From positions 295,102,256-295,166,255 of the forward strand of contig NC_085138.1 in assembly GCF_035046485.1 (NCBI RefSeq): a stretch of DNA of 64,000 nt. Reading direction: 5' to 3'. This stretch comes from Aedes albopictus (lineage: Eukaryota; Arthropoda; Insecta; Diptera; Culicidae). The notes under the pieces were generated by a model. The model ran no database searches, had not been told where the DNA came from, and worked only from the letters and a program-made list of their open reading frames with translations. Both the position numbers and the translations under genes were made by a program. Of this stretch, positions 34,401 to 45,965 are shown in pieces (position 1 is the stretch's first letter; each line of letters begins with the position of its first letter).

Positions 34401-35404
34401 CCCAAACATTTTTTCAAAAATTGAGCAGAGAATTTCCCAGAAACTTCTTGAGACGTTTCTCCGTAATTCCTAAAGAAATTTTCCCAGCAATTTCCTTGGG
34501 GTTTCTATTAGTAATTTTAGAAGGTTTTTTTCATGATATTCTCCAGGAAGTCTTTCGAGAAGTTTTTCAGAACTTCCTACAGGAAATTTACCAGGTATTC
34601 TTCTAGGAACTTTCCTAGACATACTTTCAAGAATTCTTCAAAAATTTCCTCAGGAATTCTGTCGGAAATTTCTCCCAGAAATTCCTTCAAGCTTTTCCCC
34701 AAAGAATCTTCCAGAAATTTTCCAAGGCTTTCCTGTAGGAAATGCACTCTGGAATTGCCTAACGAATTTCCAAAGGATTTTCATTAGAATTCTGATTTTG
34801 AACGGAAATTTATTCAAGAGTTCCTCTTATATTTTCTTTAGGAATCCTTTTAGAAAATAACCCAAGAGCTCCTCGTAGAAATTCTTCAGGAATTCTGCGG
34901 AAATTTTCTAAGGAATTTCCCCAGAAATGCCTTCATGGATTCATTCAGAATTTCCCGCATAGTTTCCATTGGGAAACTATGTTTCCATTTCAAACGAAAT
35001 GCTTTCTAAGATTCTCAATGAATTCTATCAGGAAGATTATCAGAAGTTCTTCCAAAGAATTTCCCAGGAAGTTCTTCCGAGATTTCTCCAGCAATTTTCC
35101 CGTAAGAAAATGTCCCTAGAAATCTTTTCAGAAATTCCCTAAGAAAATATTGAAAGAATTTCTCACATTTTCTTTCAAGAATTTCTCCAGGATTTCCTCG
35201 AAAAATTTACCCAGAAGCTGCTCCCAAAATCTCCACAGGAATTCTGTCGGAAATTTTCCAGAAATTCCTTGAGGATTTCCCCAAAGATTTTCCAGAACCT
35301 TCTCAAGGATTTCCTATAGGAAGTGCTTTCGGGGATTTTCCCAGGATTTTTTTCAGAAATATCCTCAAGCAATTCCCCAGAAATATCCAAAGGATTTCCA
35401 TTAG
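31494..35404 (-). repeat. Degenerate short-period satellite, block C2
   Basis: About 3.9 kb of the reverse-sense motif, with scattered TTTCCATTAGGAATTTC-like variants recurring at several places, which hints at a higher-order unit. Noncoding. Confidence 0.9.
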
Positions 35405-36497
35405 GCAGACAATTAAACGTTCCATAATAAATACAAAATTTCCCATAAATAATTCGAAAAGTCCCAGTGAAGAAACAGGGGTGTAAGCAGTAATAAATAA
35501 CAAAAGTTCCATAAACAAATAGAAAAATGCATAAATAAATCAAAAGTTTCCATAAATAATTGATTTTTGAGCAATAAAAAACGTCAAAAATGCAATGAAT
35601 AAATCAACTGTTGCAATAAAAAAAGTCAATTTTCCCACCAAATAACTTCGAATTTTCCATAAATAAATCCGATTTTTCCATAATAAATTAGAAAATTCAC
35701 AATAAAAAAACATCGAAAAAGCAATAAAAAATTCAAAAAATGCAATAAAAAATGACGAAATTACCCATGAAAAACAAATACAGAAAAGTATGAGACAGTG
35801 AAATGCTGAATCGCACTTATATGACTGAATCGACTGAAAAGCTTGCGTAACTATGATTGCAATTTACCGAGCAATTGCTTGCTGTCTGAACTCGCTATCG
35901 CTCGTCGGACCTAAAAAAGGGATAACATCTATGTTTGCATTATACCGGGCAAATTCTTGAATCTGTGGTTTGCCCAGAACCGAATCGATGCAGTTGCGGT
36001 GCATCGCATATCGGAAACTTCGGCGGCCTTCTGCCGCCTCAGTTCCTCAATCCTCTATGCGGCTTCGCCGCATGGTCTATGTAATTTTTGGCTCAAAATG
36101 CATTTACGTTTATTGCTCGTTTTTTCACATTTATTGATAATTTATTTTTTTGTTATTGCACTTTTTTAATTATTTATTGCTTTTTCGATATTTTTTTATT
36201 GTGAATTTTCTAATTTATTATGGAAAAATCGGATTTATTTATGGAAAATTCGAAGTTTTTTGGTGGGAAAATTGGCTTTTTTTATTGCAACAGTTGAATT
36301 ATTCATTGCATTTTTGACGTTTTCAATTGATCAAAAATCAATTATTTATGGAAACTTTTGATTTATTTATGCACTTTTCTATTTGTTTATGGAACTTTTG
36401 TTATTTATTACTGCTTACACCCCTGTTTCTTCACTGGGACTTTTGGAATTATTTATGACGAATGATCACTTTCTTATGAGTCGTTTATATTTTAGCC
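35405..36497. mobile_element. 1.1-kb foldback element with 11-bp target duplication
   Basis: ATTTCCATTAG flanks the element at 35394-35404 and 36498-36508 (the next base also matches). The inverted arms are about 350 bp each and rich in AATAAA/TTTATT runs (35460-35760 against 36120-36460), for example CCCAGTGAAGAAACAGGGGTG against its complement. The centre (about 35780-36100) is a distinct, more GC-rich loop. Long arms and a 9-12 bp duplication recall MULE or Foldback elements (inferred). No transposase. Confidence 0.8.
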
Positions 36498-36509
36498 ATT
36501 TCCATTAGG

Positions 36510-37080
36510 GATTTTCCAATATTTTTACGGAAATTTATTCAGGAGTTTCTCTGATAATTTTTCTAGGAATTCTTTGAGGAAATTAGCCAGGAGCTCATCC
36601 TAAAAAATCTTCAGGAATTCTTTCGAAATTTTCTTCAGGCATTTCCCCAGAAATGCCTTTATGCATTTCTCAGAGATTCAGGAATTTCCTCATAGTTTCG
36701 ATTGGAAATTTTAAAAGAAATTCTTTCTGAGATTTCTCAGGATTTCTTTCGAGAATTTTCTCAAAAATTCCTCCAAGAAATTGCCCAGGAAGTTATTCCG
36801 AGACTCCTGCAGGAATTTTTCCATTAAAAAATATCACTAGAAATCCTTTCAGAAATTTTTAACAAAATATTTAAGATATTTCCCTAAAAACCCCTCAAGA
36901 ATGTCTAGATTCCTTCAGGAATTTGCCCTGAATAAAAATGTGCATGAAAATTCCCCAGGATTTTTTCCAGAAATTTCCCAAGAATTCCTCCAGAAATTTA
37001 CCCGGAATTTTTTTTTCAGGAATTTCACCATAATCTTCTTAAGAAATTTCTCCAGAAGCTACTGTAAAGCTATATTCACT
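36510..37080 (-). repeat. Degenerate short-period satellite, block C3
   Basis: Continuation of block C after the foldback element, same sense and motif. Confidence 0.85.
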
Positions 37081-37136
37081 TCGAATCCGGAATCATGTCA
37101 CATTTTCTAGTGGCGCTCTCAATAAAAATAATCATC

Positions 37137-37303
37137 CCCAAGTAACACACATGTTATATAACAGTTACGACAGCGCAAGTTTTGGTTGTATAGAAGTTTA
37201 TTTTACGTTATTTCAACACAATGTTAGAATTACGTAAAATAAACTTCTATACAACCAAAACTTGCGCTGTCGTAACTATATTATAACATGTGTGTTGCTT
37301 GGG
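37137..37303. mobile_element. 167-bp hairpin MITE, CCCAAGTAACACACATG ends
   Basis: The arms CCCAAGTAACACACATGTTA and its complement pair nearly perfectly through GACAGCGCAAGTTTTGGTTG and ATAAACTTCTATACAACC around a 25-nt loop. No coding potential. A TCAT is seen on each side but not in perfect register. Confidence 0.85.
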
Positions 37304-37389
37304 TCATTCTTTTGCAGCACTCTGATCATACACTAATCCTCTTTAAATGGTGAAAATTTCATCGATTTTCTTGTAACGAGTGAAAAGTT

Positions 37390-38060
37390 ATTTCAGATTG
37401 AAGACAAGAGGAGGAAAAAAATCTTGCACAAACACGTTGAAAATTTAGCGTGGTCAGGTACGACAGTCGCGAAAAATGTTAATATCGTCAAAACCATTAT
37501 GTGTTATGTGCACAGATGTTGTTAACCATGGCATAAGGAAGTGTCCTCGGAAGAAAAAAGCTTGGGTTAATTGATAAATCTGCTTTGAATTTGAAGATTT
37601 GGCAAGAAGTTCGAACTCTGGGCATGGTTTTTTCGCAGCAAGATGATGAGAACCAATTCATACAAGGATGACAGCCTCAAGAATCGCGTGCTGCTTTTCA
37701 AAAACGCACACAAGGGATATGTAGAGGTTTCACCTATTTTGATGAGCTGCCATGAGAGCCGGAGACGTTCATTGGTATCGTCACAGATGGGTAGTGTTTA
37801 TCAACGAAAAAAACACTCAAATTTCGCGTTTTCTCAATTCACTGAATTGCCCCTCATTTCGCAATAAAAAAAAGTTTGGCAATTTTTCTTCGGAATCCTA
37901 GTCAGACTATCAAGGCACTCGCACTGCATAGATGACCTGATTGTTGAACAAACGTGCGGAAGGGGTTGTTGCTAAAATTTACCACCGTTGTGCAGATTTT
38001 TAGAGAGGTCAACAATGAAAAAGTGAGAAAATGTGTGAAAAATAAAAATAAATAATTTCA
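37390..38060 (+). pseudogene. Possible remnant of a Tc1/mariner-like transposase
   Basis: The plus-strand translation near 37408 reads RKKILHKHVENLAWSGTTVA, followed by a helix-turn-helix-like stretch, then broken frames. The open frame at 37643-37867 has no catalytic triad. The last part (about 37960-38040) is basic. I give this as a pattern match only; no DDE/D motif was found, so it may be something else. Confidence 0.3.
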
Positions 38061-38164
38061 ATGATATTTTTCTATGAAAGTACAATAAATAACCTTTGTT
38101 TTGAGGGCTTCACCTTTTATGTTTGTTATTCCATCCCTAAGATATACGTGATTTTGTCATTCCG

Positions 38165-39180
38165 GATTCTAAATGAAAATAGCTTTAGGAATTTCTCCAG
38201 GAATTTTAGAAGGAATTCTCTCAAGAATTATACCAGGAATTTTCTGCAAAAAATCTCACCAGCAATTTATCTAGGAATTCCCTTAAGAATTGCACTAGAA
38301 ATTTTCCATGGTATTTCTTCATGGATTTCCTTGATTTTTTTTTAAATAATTCTTTTTGAAATTTTCTTAGGAGTTCCTCCTGGAAATTGATTCGGAAATT
38401 AATTCAAGAATTTGCTTCTCAAATTCCTCTAAGAATCTCTTCATATTTTCTTCACCAATTCTTCAATCCTGGAAGAATCTCTGGGGGAATTCTGAGATAA
38501 ACTCCCGAGAAAATTTCTGAGGAAACTCCCAGAGCAAGCTTTAAAGAAATTTCTAGAAAAAGCTCTGAGGAAATTCCTGCTCTGAGGAATTTCCAAGATC
38601 TCTGAGGGAATTCCTAGAAGAACTCCTGGAGAGATCACTGAGGGAATTGTTGGAAAAATCCAAGAATTTGTGTCTCAAGGAATCTCTGGAGGACTTTTCT
38701 GAAGCAATTTCCAGAGGAATCGTTTAAGGAATTCCTGGAGGAATATCTTGAGAAATTTCAGAGGCAATCCCATGAGGAGTGTATGAGGGCATTGCTGGAG
38801 GAATCTAAGAGGGACTATCTAGATGAAATCTTGAAGGAATTCCTAAAGATTTTTCTGGAGGAATTTGCTGATGAATCTATCCTGTAGGAGTTCTTGAAAA
38901 ATTTCTTGAAGAAATTCATGAAGGAGTTATCGGAGGTATGCTTGAGAAAATTTTTGAAGGAATCTCTGGAAATACATTCTGGAATATCTTATGGAAATCC
39001 GGAATTTATGAGTAAATTTATCGTAAAAACCGTGGACGTATATTTCAGGGAGATCCTGAGAGTATTTTTGGAATAATTGTTGAAGCAATCCCTGAGGAAC
39101 TTCCCAGAGGAATCTCTGAGGGAATTCTTAGATTAATCCTTCAAGAAACCCGTGAGGAATTTTTGCAACAACGTTACCTA
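38165..39180. repeat. Degenerate short-period satellite, block D, with an orientation switch
   Basis: Reverse-sense motif from 38165 to about 38455, then forward-sense (GGAATTCCTGGAGGAATATC-like) to 39180. This is the second block where the two senses meet head to head. Confidence 0.85.
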
Positions 39181-40960
39181 AATGGAGGTACCCAAATAAA
39201 AGTGTCTAAATCTTTTATCTGAATGGATTCTACCTAAATGGAAGTTCCAGTTTACTCCTTAGAAATTACTCAATAGACCCCGATGTTGTAGGCGAATTTT
39301 TAGCAAATGTATTAGAAGAGAAGAGGTTGTCCGTAGCCCGTCTGAAACACCACTGCGAAAGCTCAAATATTCCTTCTGAAGAATCTCTTACTACTTATCG
39401 AAGAATAAGCGTACCCTATATACATTAAAATCAACTGATAAATCAACATTGTGGTTGAAGAAAATATCCCCATCATTTGGGAAGCGGTGTGTTATCAGAG
39501 TGAGTCGTACCATTTTTGCTCCAACAAAACTGCACTACCTACGTTCTTCGTTGGTGCACTCTCTCCACTATCAGTACATCCACAAACGGCACCACCTACC
39601 AAGGTAGTGCATAACCTACCTTTGGGATCGTCATGGATTCCGGTGATGAATTGGATGGATTTGCCGACTGTAGTATGATTCACCTTTGCATACTCACTCG
39701 TGCAGCTGATGCTGCTGCCGCTGGCTTGCTGCCGGTGATATACCCTACTGTCTCGTTGACTTTGCCATGCTCCTGGAAGATAAGCTCTAGTTGAGTCTAG
39801 AAGAGAACGGCACTCACCGAGCACGCCGCACCGTCGTCGCCATCGTCAAGCAGCACCACGTTGGAAGCGCGATAATACCAACTGAGTAGATTGCTACAGT
39901 TTGAATATACGCGACGATGATACCTACGTATTTGAATTCTCAGAAGAACCCAACATGGGCTGCAGTTTTCGCGAGACACAGATATGCGAGATTAATTAGA
40001 AATAGTAAAACATTTGCAAGTACGGAGCTAGCTGAACATGTCTGATTATGAAACAGATGATGGATAGAATTATACCATGAGCAAGCAACTGAAGCAGAAC
40101 GAAAGCATCAAAAGTTGATTGTAAGCTGGCTTGAGTGTGTTCCTTGGAAATAACTCATCATTAATAGATCAAAGTCCCGCACTTAATTTTGAAGATGAGT
40201 TCCCGAGAATTGGTTTTCATGCTTTCTGGTTTCGTATATTCCTTCTTCCGACGTTATAAGTGATCTGGGATAGAATTTGCTTTCCAGCTTAGTGATCGTT
40301 TGGTACATCAGCGGTTGTTAAATGAAATTTATCAATACCATCTTACTTCTGATGTTCATATCATGTGACAGGAAATCCGTAACACTCAATATGTAAATGG
40401 ACATTAAACTGCACAAATAATCGAGGATAGGTTTCTAGAATGATCAACAAACTTTCGGAATTTCCATTGCTTGAATGTTCATTTACAGTTTCAGTTCCAC
40501 GGGTCACTTTTTGTGCAGTATTTAAAGAACCATGTGTATCATAGATTCATAAGTCAGTAAATAATTTGATCAAAACATTCTTCATTATCTATCTAGAAAC
40601 AAAGGAAAAGGTTTTCTTTTCGCATGATAAAAGCAATCACATACCGTAAAGCCAATAATAACAGTGAAACAAACTACGGTCATCAGTACCGAGCCATGTG
40701 TCAAAGTTCATCCTCAGGTCTTGCAAACCGTTGTTGTTGGCTGAAGCGTGAATTGAACCCAACGTGAACTTATTGTTTCCACTAACTCACCCACACTGCC
40801 CGGTACTGTAGGGCCGAATGGGACAAATGTATTTCAACTTTCTTACGTGAAGAAAATGTATTATTTTTTTTTCTCTCAACTTTTTTTTATCTATTTAAAT
40901 AAGCTTCTGTGTCAGATTCAGTAGTTAAGCTACATACATTTGTTTACTAAACACATTACA
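39181..40960. other. Unclassified sequence, possibly partly unique
   Basis: A short ACCTAAATGGA tandem (near 39176-39240) follows the satellite. The minus-strand frame at 39495-39824 and the plus-strand frame at 39451-39678 overlap and are unrecognised. No element termini found in 1.8 kb. Confidence 0.3.
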
Positions 40961-40961
40961 T

Positions 40962-41398
40962 TTAAGATAAGACAGAATCAACGCCAGAATACTCGGTTTG
41001 CAGCTGCCGCTCTTCATCATCGGTGGTCACCAGATTACACTCTACCTGCTCCATGATTTCTTGTGCAATCAAATCAGTTGCTATCACTAACTTTACATGG
41101 TTTTTGTCCGGCATTCTTGCAACATGCTCTGCCCATAGTATTCTTCCGGCTTTGGCCACCTTCCGGATGCTGGCTTCGCTGTGAAATGCAGCGTTGAGAT
41201 CTGGTATTCACGGCATTTCTGGAGGATTTGCCGTACGGTAAAGATCTGGTCCGTTGTCGATCGGCCGTCATTGAAGCCAGCTTGATAACTTCCCACGAAC
41301 TCATTCATTTTAGGTGACAGACGACGGAAGATGATCTGGGATAGCACTTTGTAGACAACATTCAAAATAGTGATCGTCCTGAAGTTCTCACATTCCAA
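40962..41398 (-). pseudogene. RTE reverse transcriptase with catalytic core deleted
   Basis: The frame 41398-41093 starts with ENFRTITILNVVYKVLSQII and FVGSYQAGFNDGRSTTDQIF, the RT fingers. At about 41185 it jumps directly to the C-terminal segment (KAGRILWAEHVARMPDKN in the frame 41159-40962). The palm, with its aspartates, is absent, so this copy cannot encode a polymerase. Confidence 0.85.
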
Positions 41399-41689
41399 AT
41401 GGTCGCCTTTCTTGTGAATGGGGCAGATTACCCCTTCCTTCCACTCCTCCGGTAGCTGTTCGGTTTCTTAGATCCTGACTATCAGCCGGTGCAGACAGGT
41501 GGCTAACTCTTCTGGACCCATCTTGATGAGTTCAGCTGCGATACCATCCTTTGTTGGTTTTGAGCTGATGAATAGCATCCTTAACTTACCTCAGCATGGG
41601 ACATGGTTCATTTCCGTCCTCCGCTGCACTGGCATCGTCGTTTCCTCCGTTGCCGTGGTCTCCCGTGCCTACGTTCTCTACGCCATTCA

Positions 41690-42235
41690 GGTGCTGAACG
41701 AACTGCTGCTATCCCTGCACATTTCGGCTCGCGGCACGAATCCGTTGCGGGATGCGTTGAGTTTCAGGTAGAACTTCCATGTTTCTTGGGAACGGCACAG
41801 CAGTTCCATTTCTTCGCACTCCGCTTCTACCAGGCGGCGCTTTTTCTCCCGAAAAAGGCGGGTCTGCTGTTTCCGCTTCTGTTTATAACGTTCCAAGTTC
41901 TGTTGGGTCCCTTGCTGCAGCATTATCGCCCTCGCTGCGTTCTTCTCTTAAAAACCCGTTCTGCACTCTTTGTCGAACCATTCGTTCTGTCGACTCCGTT
42001 CCACGTACCCGATGGTGCTCTCGGCTGTGTCGTTGATGACAGCTTGCACTATATTCCAGCAGTCCTCTAGAGGGGCCTCATCCAGCTCGCCCTCGTCTGG
42101 CAACGCGGCCTCGAGATTCTGCGCGTATACTGATGTGACATCCGGTTGTTTTAGTCCCTCTTGGTTGTACCGTGGCGGTCGCCGATACCGTATATTGTTG
42201 ATGGCAGAACGTTTTGGGCGCAGTTGGACCATCAC
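41690..42235 (-). pseudogene. RTE endonuclease-RT linker
   Basis: Two overlapping frames: MMVQLRPKRSAINNIRYRRP (42235-41948) and a lysine-, arginine- and glutamine-rich stretch (41923-41687). These match the linker of RTE proteins that is rich in QEN and RKR. The order agrees with the diverged copy at 18365-19130. Confidence 0.75.
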
Positions 42236-42308
42236 CAGATAGTGGTCGGAGTCGATGTTGGCACCACGATAGGTCCTGACGTCGATAATATCGGAGAAGT
42301 GCCGTCCA

Positions 42309-42830
42309 TCAATCAGAACGTGGTTGATTTGCGATTCCGTATGTTGTGGTGTAACGATACGGGAGGCTGCGTTGGAAGAAGGTGCTACGAATGGTCATGT
42401 TCTTGGAGGCGGCGAAGTCGATGAGGCGTAGGCCATTTTCGTTCGTCAGCTGGTGGGCGCTGAACTTTCCAATCGTTTGTCTGAATTCCTCCTCTTGGCC
42501 TACCTGAGCGTTAAGGTCTGCTATGATGATCTTGACTTCGTGGTTTGGGCAGCGGTCGTACTCGCGTTCGAGCTGCGCGTAAAATGCGTCTTTGTCATCA
42601 TCAGTACTTCCGGAGTAACGATTATTATGCTGATGTTGAAGAAGGCCGATCACGCGCCTCTGCATGTCGCCCATCACTATAAAAGCTGTTCTCAGCTCAC
42701 GTGTGTTGCCGCAGTTCTGGTAAATAGTATGATTACCTCTAAACGTTCGCACCATGGATCCTGTCCAACACACCTCCTGCAGCGCTACGATTCCGAACCC
42801 ACGGTCCTTCAATATATCAGCGGGTATGCG
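42309..42830 (-). pseudogene. RTE endonuclease domain
   Basis: A 167-codon frame carrying GIVALQEVCWTGS (the LQE catalytic motif), KIIIADLNAQVGQ (the DxN motif) and ENGLRLIDFAASKNM. It ends at a frameshift before the SDH motif: TTYGIANQPRSD is the divergent HR/SDH region. The reading frame upstream (42840-43090) contains the N-terminal part in another frame. Confidence 0.85.
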
Positions 42831-44070
42831 GGTGCTCCCGATGAAGTTGAGAGATCGGTAGTTCCACGTACCGAGCTTCCAATCGTAAGTCCCTTTTCGT
42901 CGCTGTGGTCGTCGCCATTGGTATCGGTTCGCATTCTTCTCTTGTTGATTTCTCGGTGCTACTCTTTTTACGGCTGGATCGCAGGGCCTGACATCAACTC
43001 ACTAACCCAGGGATCTGGGTTTATCTTCCCGGAAGCTACGGGTTCTGCATTGGCATTTTCTCCAACTACAGTGCAGAATAGCTCAAGCGCCAGTTTTCGC
43101 CGGGAGTGGTGTTTTAATAGGCGCCCAGGTGATAATATTTTATGATCTTCCACCCCCGTAAATACTTACTTGCTAAAAGGAAGTCACAGTGAATTCATGC
43201 GCAATCAAAACCCGTGTTGTCGTAACTCTTATGTGATTTTTTTTTATTGCCCAACGAAGCCTTCTTCCCCGATCTCCCTTCGCACAAGTTCTGTTCTGAA
43301 AATAGCCGGTTCGAATCCCCACCTGCAATTTCCGTTCCCGTTTTGCTCCGACACTTCCAGGAAGTTCGAGTGGCACACACAGAGCTGCAGCAATACACAC
43401 AGCTCTGTGTATACTGTGTTTGTTCCAAAGGGGGCATCGAACGATGACCGAAGCCAGGAGCCGGTTTTTTGTTCAGTTCAGTTCGGTTCGGATCGAGCGA
43501 ATATTGCAACAGGATAAGTTCACACATGTCCAGACCGAGAGGTGAGGGCAAATTTTTATCTCGCCGGGCAATTTTCTTCCGCTGTTTCGATTAATTCTGT
43601 CAACCTTCCGCCGGCTTGCTTCACTGAACACTTGGACGCTGCGAGGAAAAAGTTGGTGGGAAATGGTGTCCATGGGGTGATCGCAGAAAGGCGTTCGCGT
43701 ATTTGTCTGCAGCCACTAGCCAAAAGAAAAATGTTACTATTTTGCATAATTTTCCGAAAAATCTAGTGACTTTTTTTGGCAAAAAAAATGATCGAACTAG
43801 CTATTCCAAATTAAATAGTTGTGATAAACTTTACCTACGATATTTGGTGTATCCTCTCCTTATGCATAGAACATGAAAGCAGAGGGAGAGGGTAGCTTTT
43901 GTAAACCTAAGTTTCCATGCTATAGGATCAGCATTTATTAAGTGGAATCTTAACCAGTATCAATATTTCATCAATATCGAAACTTTTGCCGGAATTTTCA
44001 TAAAATCTTTAGTTTTAGGTATTTAGCTTGGTGAAGTATTGCTGCTTGTGTAGTGTCTGCTACATGTATG

Positions 44071-44574
44071 TCAGGGGTGTCTGCAAAATTCTGAAACAAA
44101 TACAATTTTTTTCCTCTCCAACATTATGAGTGGAGGCACCTCAGGATATCCCGACGTGACACCGGACAACCAATTTAACATTCTGTGAAAGCCACCTGGA
44201 TTTCGTTTACTTGTTAGCGTGGCTCCACTTTGGTGGAGGTGAATATTCGATAAGCCAGATTCATCACAACTTCCCACGCAGTTAATGCTGGCAGTCAGCG
44301 TCTGCATCAAGTTTCCAATTCCAGTCTGCAAGAATGTCTTTTTCGTTGTTTGTTCTTTCGTCTTCTTCGGACGGACACCGAATTGAACGTGGAAATCAGT
44401 CCAAGTAATTTTATTCCATCCAAACCGCGAAATCCGTGGTGACAACGTCGGCCGCATTGAGCACTGTGCCATTGGCGGTAGAATGGAATAATTCTCCCAG
44501 TTGACGTGAACGGTAGGTATAGAATTGAAAACGATATCAATCTCAATGGAATAAACCGGAAGTAATGAGATCAT
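44071..44574 (-). CDS. Hypothetical minus-strand ORF with upstream TATA box
   Basis: An ATG-initiated frame of about 167 codons (MISLLPVYSIEIDIVF at the start). A TTG-initiated version would add four residues. The middle is basic (RPKKTKEQTTKK), with several cysteines and no recognised domain. A TATATAAAAGGG sequence lies about 50 nt upstream at 44624-44635. An alternative frame across the same region (STANGTVLNAADVVTTDFAV) also looks protein-like, so a spliced structure or a decayed gene is possible. Confidence 0.3.
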   Translation of the reverse strand: MISLLPVYSIEIDIVFNSIPTVHVNWENYSILPPMAQCSMRPTLSPRISRFGWNKITWTDFHVQFGVRPKKTKEQTTKKTFLQTGIGNLMQTLTASINCVGSCDESGLSNIHLHQSGATLTSKRNPGGFHRMLNWLSGVTSGYPEVPPLIMLERKKIVFVSEFCRHP

Positions 44575-44623
44575 TGAATGTTGCAATCACCTCCGACGAC
44601 GTGGCGGGAGGGATTCTGAAGAG

Positions 44624-44635
44624 CCCTTTTATATA
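44624..44635 (-). promoter_or_regulatory. TATA-box candidate
   Basis: TATATAAAAGGG on the minus strand, placed about 50 nt before the first ATG of the 44574-44071 frame. This is a position compatible with transcription starting just upstream of that ATG. Confidence 0.35.
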
Positions 44636-45003
44636 AATGGGTTTCCTTTTGCTGAGTCGGACGGACAGCTTCCCGAGTTTTAAAAGGCTGGAAATGGATG
44701 TGATAATGCGATTTGAATTTATTCGATTGGAAAATGATTGAGTGGATCTGATTCTACTTCATTTTTATGACTCATTGAAGTTCAATGGGTGCGTTTGAAT
44801 AGGGAGGTGTATTGAATAGTTTCCAACACAATGTAGTCAACTCCATCCAACTAGTGGAATTTCATAGAAAAATGCAAATTCCACACCAAATGTTGAAACC
44901 TTCATGCGGTGACATAGTCTTTCACATTAATGGACCCTTTGCATACTCAATATGGGAGAGTGAAGAGAAATATGACTCTTGCGAAGAGGTTACGTTTGTT
45001 TTC

Positions 45004-45143
45004 ATAGACCATTCCTATCTGAACCATTTTTTTTAATGACTGTAACCAGTTTCGTACCTCTCAATTCCGCCCTATTTTGCTTATCCTGTGACAGATACGC
45101 GTATTTTGACTACAACTTGTAGTCTTCCTCAGTGTCAGTTATC
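45004..45143. repeat. Retroelement-derived fragment
   Basis: The part GACAGATACG...CTTCCTCAGTGTC resembles the arms of the palindromic insertion at 51366-51612 (GACAGATACG, then CTTCAGTGTC). At 45006-45026 ATAGACCATTCC resembles the terminal repeat of the region 55213-60184. Both are partial matches. Confidence 0.45.
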
Positions 45144-45848
45144 CAGGGATGGGACCATTCATTTGCAAAGAGTTACATCACAGAGAACAGACATCCAGGC
45201 TAGAACAAATTTCATTCGGAAAGTTGTGTAAGGATTTGAATCTTTACTTGAGTAAGGTTGCAAGCCAATACACGATGACAACACTAACGCCACCAAACAC
45301 CATATTGCCACAGTCAGTGGTGAATTGAAACATTTCAAGTGGTGAATTAAATTAGTATGAGAACTTAACCGTTTGCAGCGCCACGCTATTGCCACTTGTG
45401 TTGTCGATTTCAAATGGTCGTTAAATTCTTTACACAATTTCAGAACTGGACTTGGATGTCTGTTCTCTGTGGTTACATTCACTTGCTATTATCTCGGTTC
45501 AGAAGCATGCTATCGAAAAACAATGTATGGATGAATTTAACCTTGTAGTTTTATCTGAAGGTGTGCCGAATAACATTGGGGTCGCACACGCATACCAAAG
45601 TCGTGAGCGAGCTGTGAAGGCAACTCTCCACGCGGTGAATGTAAATTACATTCATGCCGTAGAGAGTTGCGTTTGCTGCCTTCTGTTGACTTAACTATTG
45701 ATTCTACGCTAATATATTCTTCTACAAAGTTTCAGGTAAAACAAAAATAAAAAAAAGTGTTCCATACATTGATTTTTGCTGCGATGTTTCTGAAGCTAGT
45801 AAACAGTAAGTGAATGTAAATGATTGCAAATGAATGATCCCATCCTTG
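45144..45848. mobile_element. hAT-type MITE with 8-bp target duplication
   Basis: CAGTTATC flanks the element on both sides (45136-45143 and 45849-45856). The ends are CAGGGATGGGACCATTCATT and AATGAATGATCCCATCCTTG, imperfect inverted repeats of the CAGGG/CAAGG type usual for hAT. It is 705 bp with no transposase frame. It interrupts the retroelement fragment just to the left. Confidence 0.9.
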
Positions 45849-45965
45849 CAGTTATCCACTGTGCACAGAAAAAAAATATGTAATTAAAATTCAGCGAGAA
45901 ATCATGCACATAACGGAATGCTAGAGTTAGTGCACTTTTACTTGAAATATAATGTAAAATTACTG

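Larger units (their letters stand above)
40962..43100 (-). mobile_element. RTE-type LINE, internally deleted (JAM1-like)
   Basis: Minus-strand pieces in order: endonuclease (42830-42309), linker (42235-41690), RT finger region (41398-41170) and a C-terminal zinc-binding-region-like tail (41159-40962). EN-RT without RNase H and the wording of the RT finger fit the RTE clade. The RT palm is missing. Assignment to a JAM1-like family is from memory of family features. Confidence 0.85.
43101..45003. other. Unclassified sequence with one long minus-strand ORF
   Basis: No transposon ends were found. The stretch 43200-43700 is GC-richer. The overlapping small ORFs on both strands are not convincing. 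See the separate entry for 44071-44574. Confidence 0.3.

Noticed and set aside
30452..38638. Many ORFs with EFLGKFL or RNFPRNS patterns
   Set aside because: Same satellite artefact in blocks C and D.
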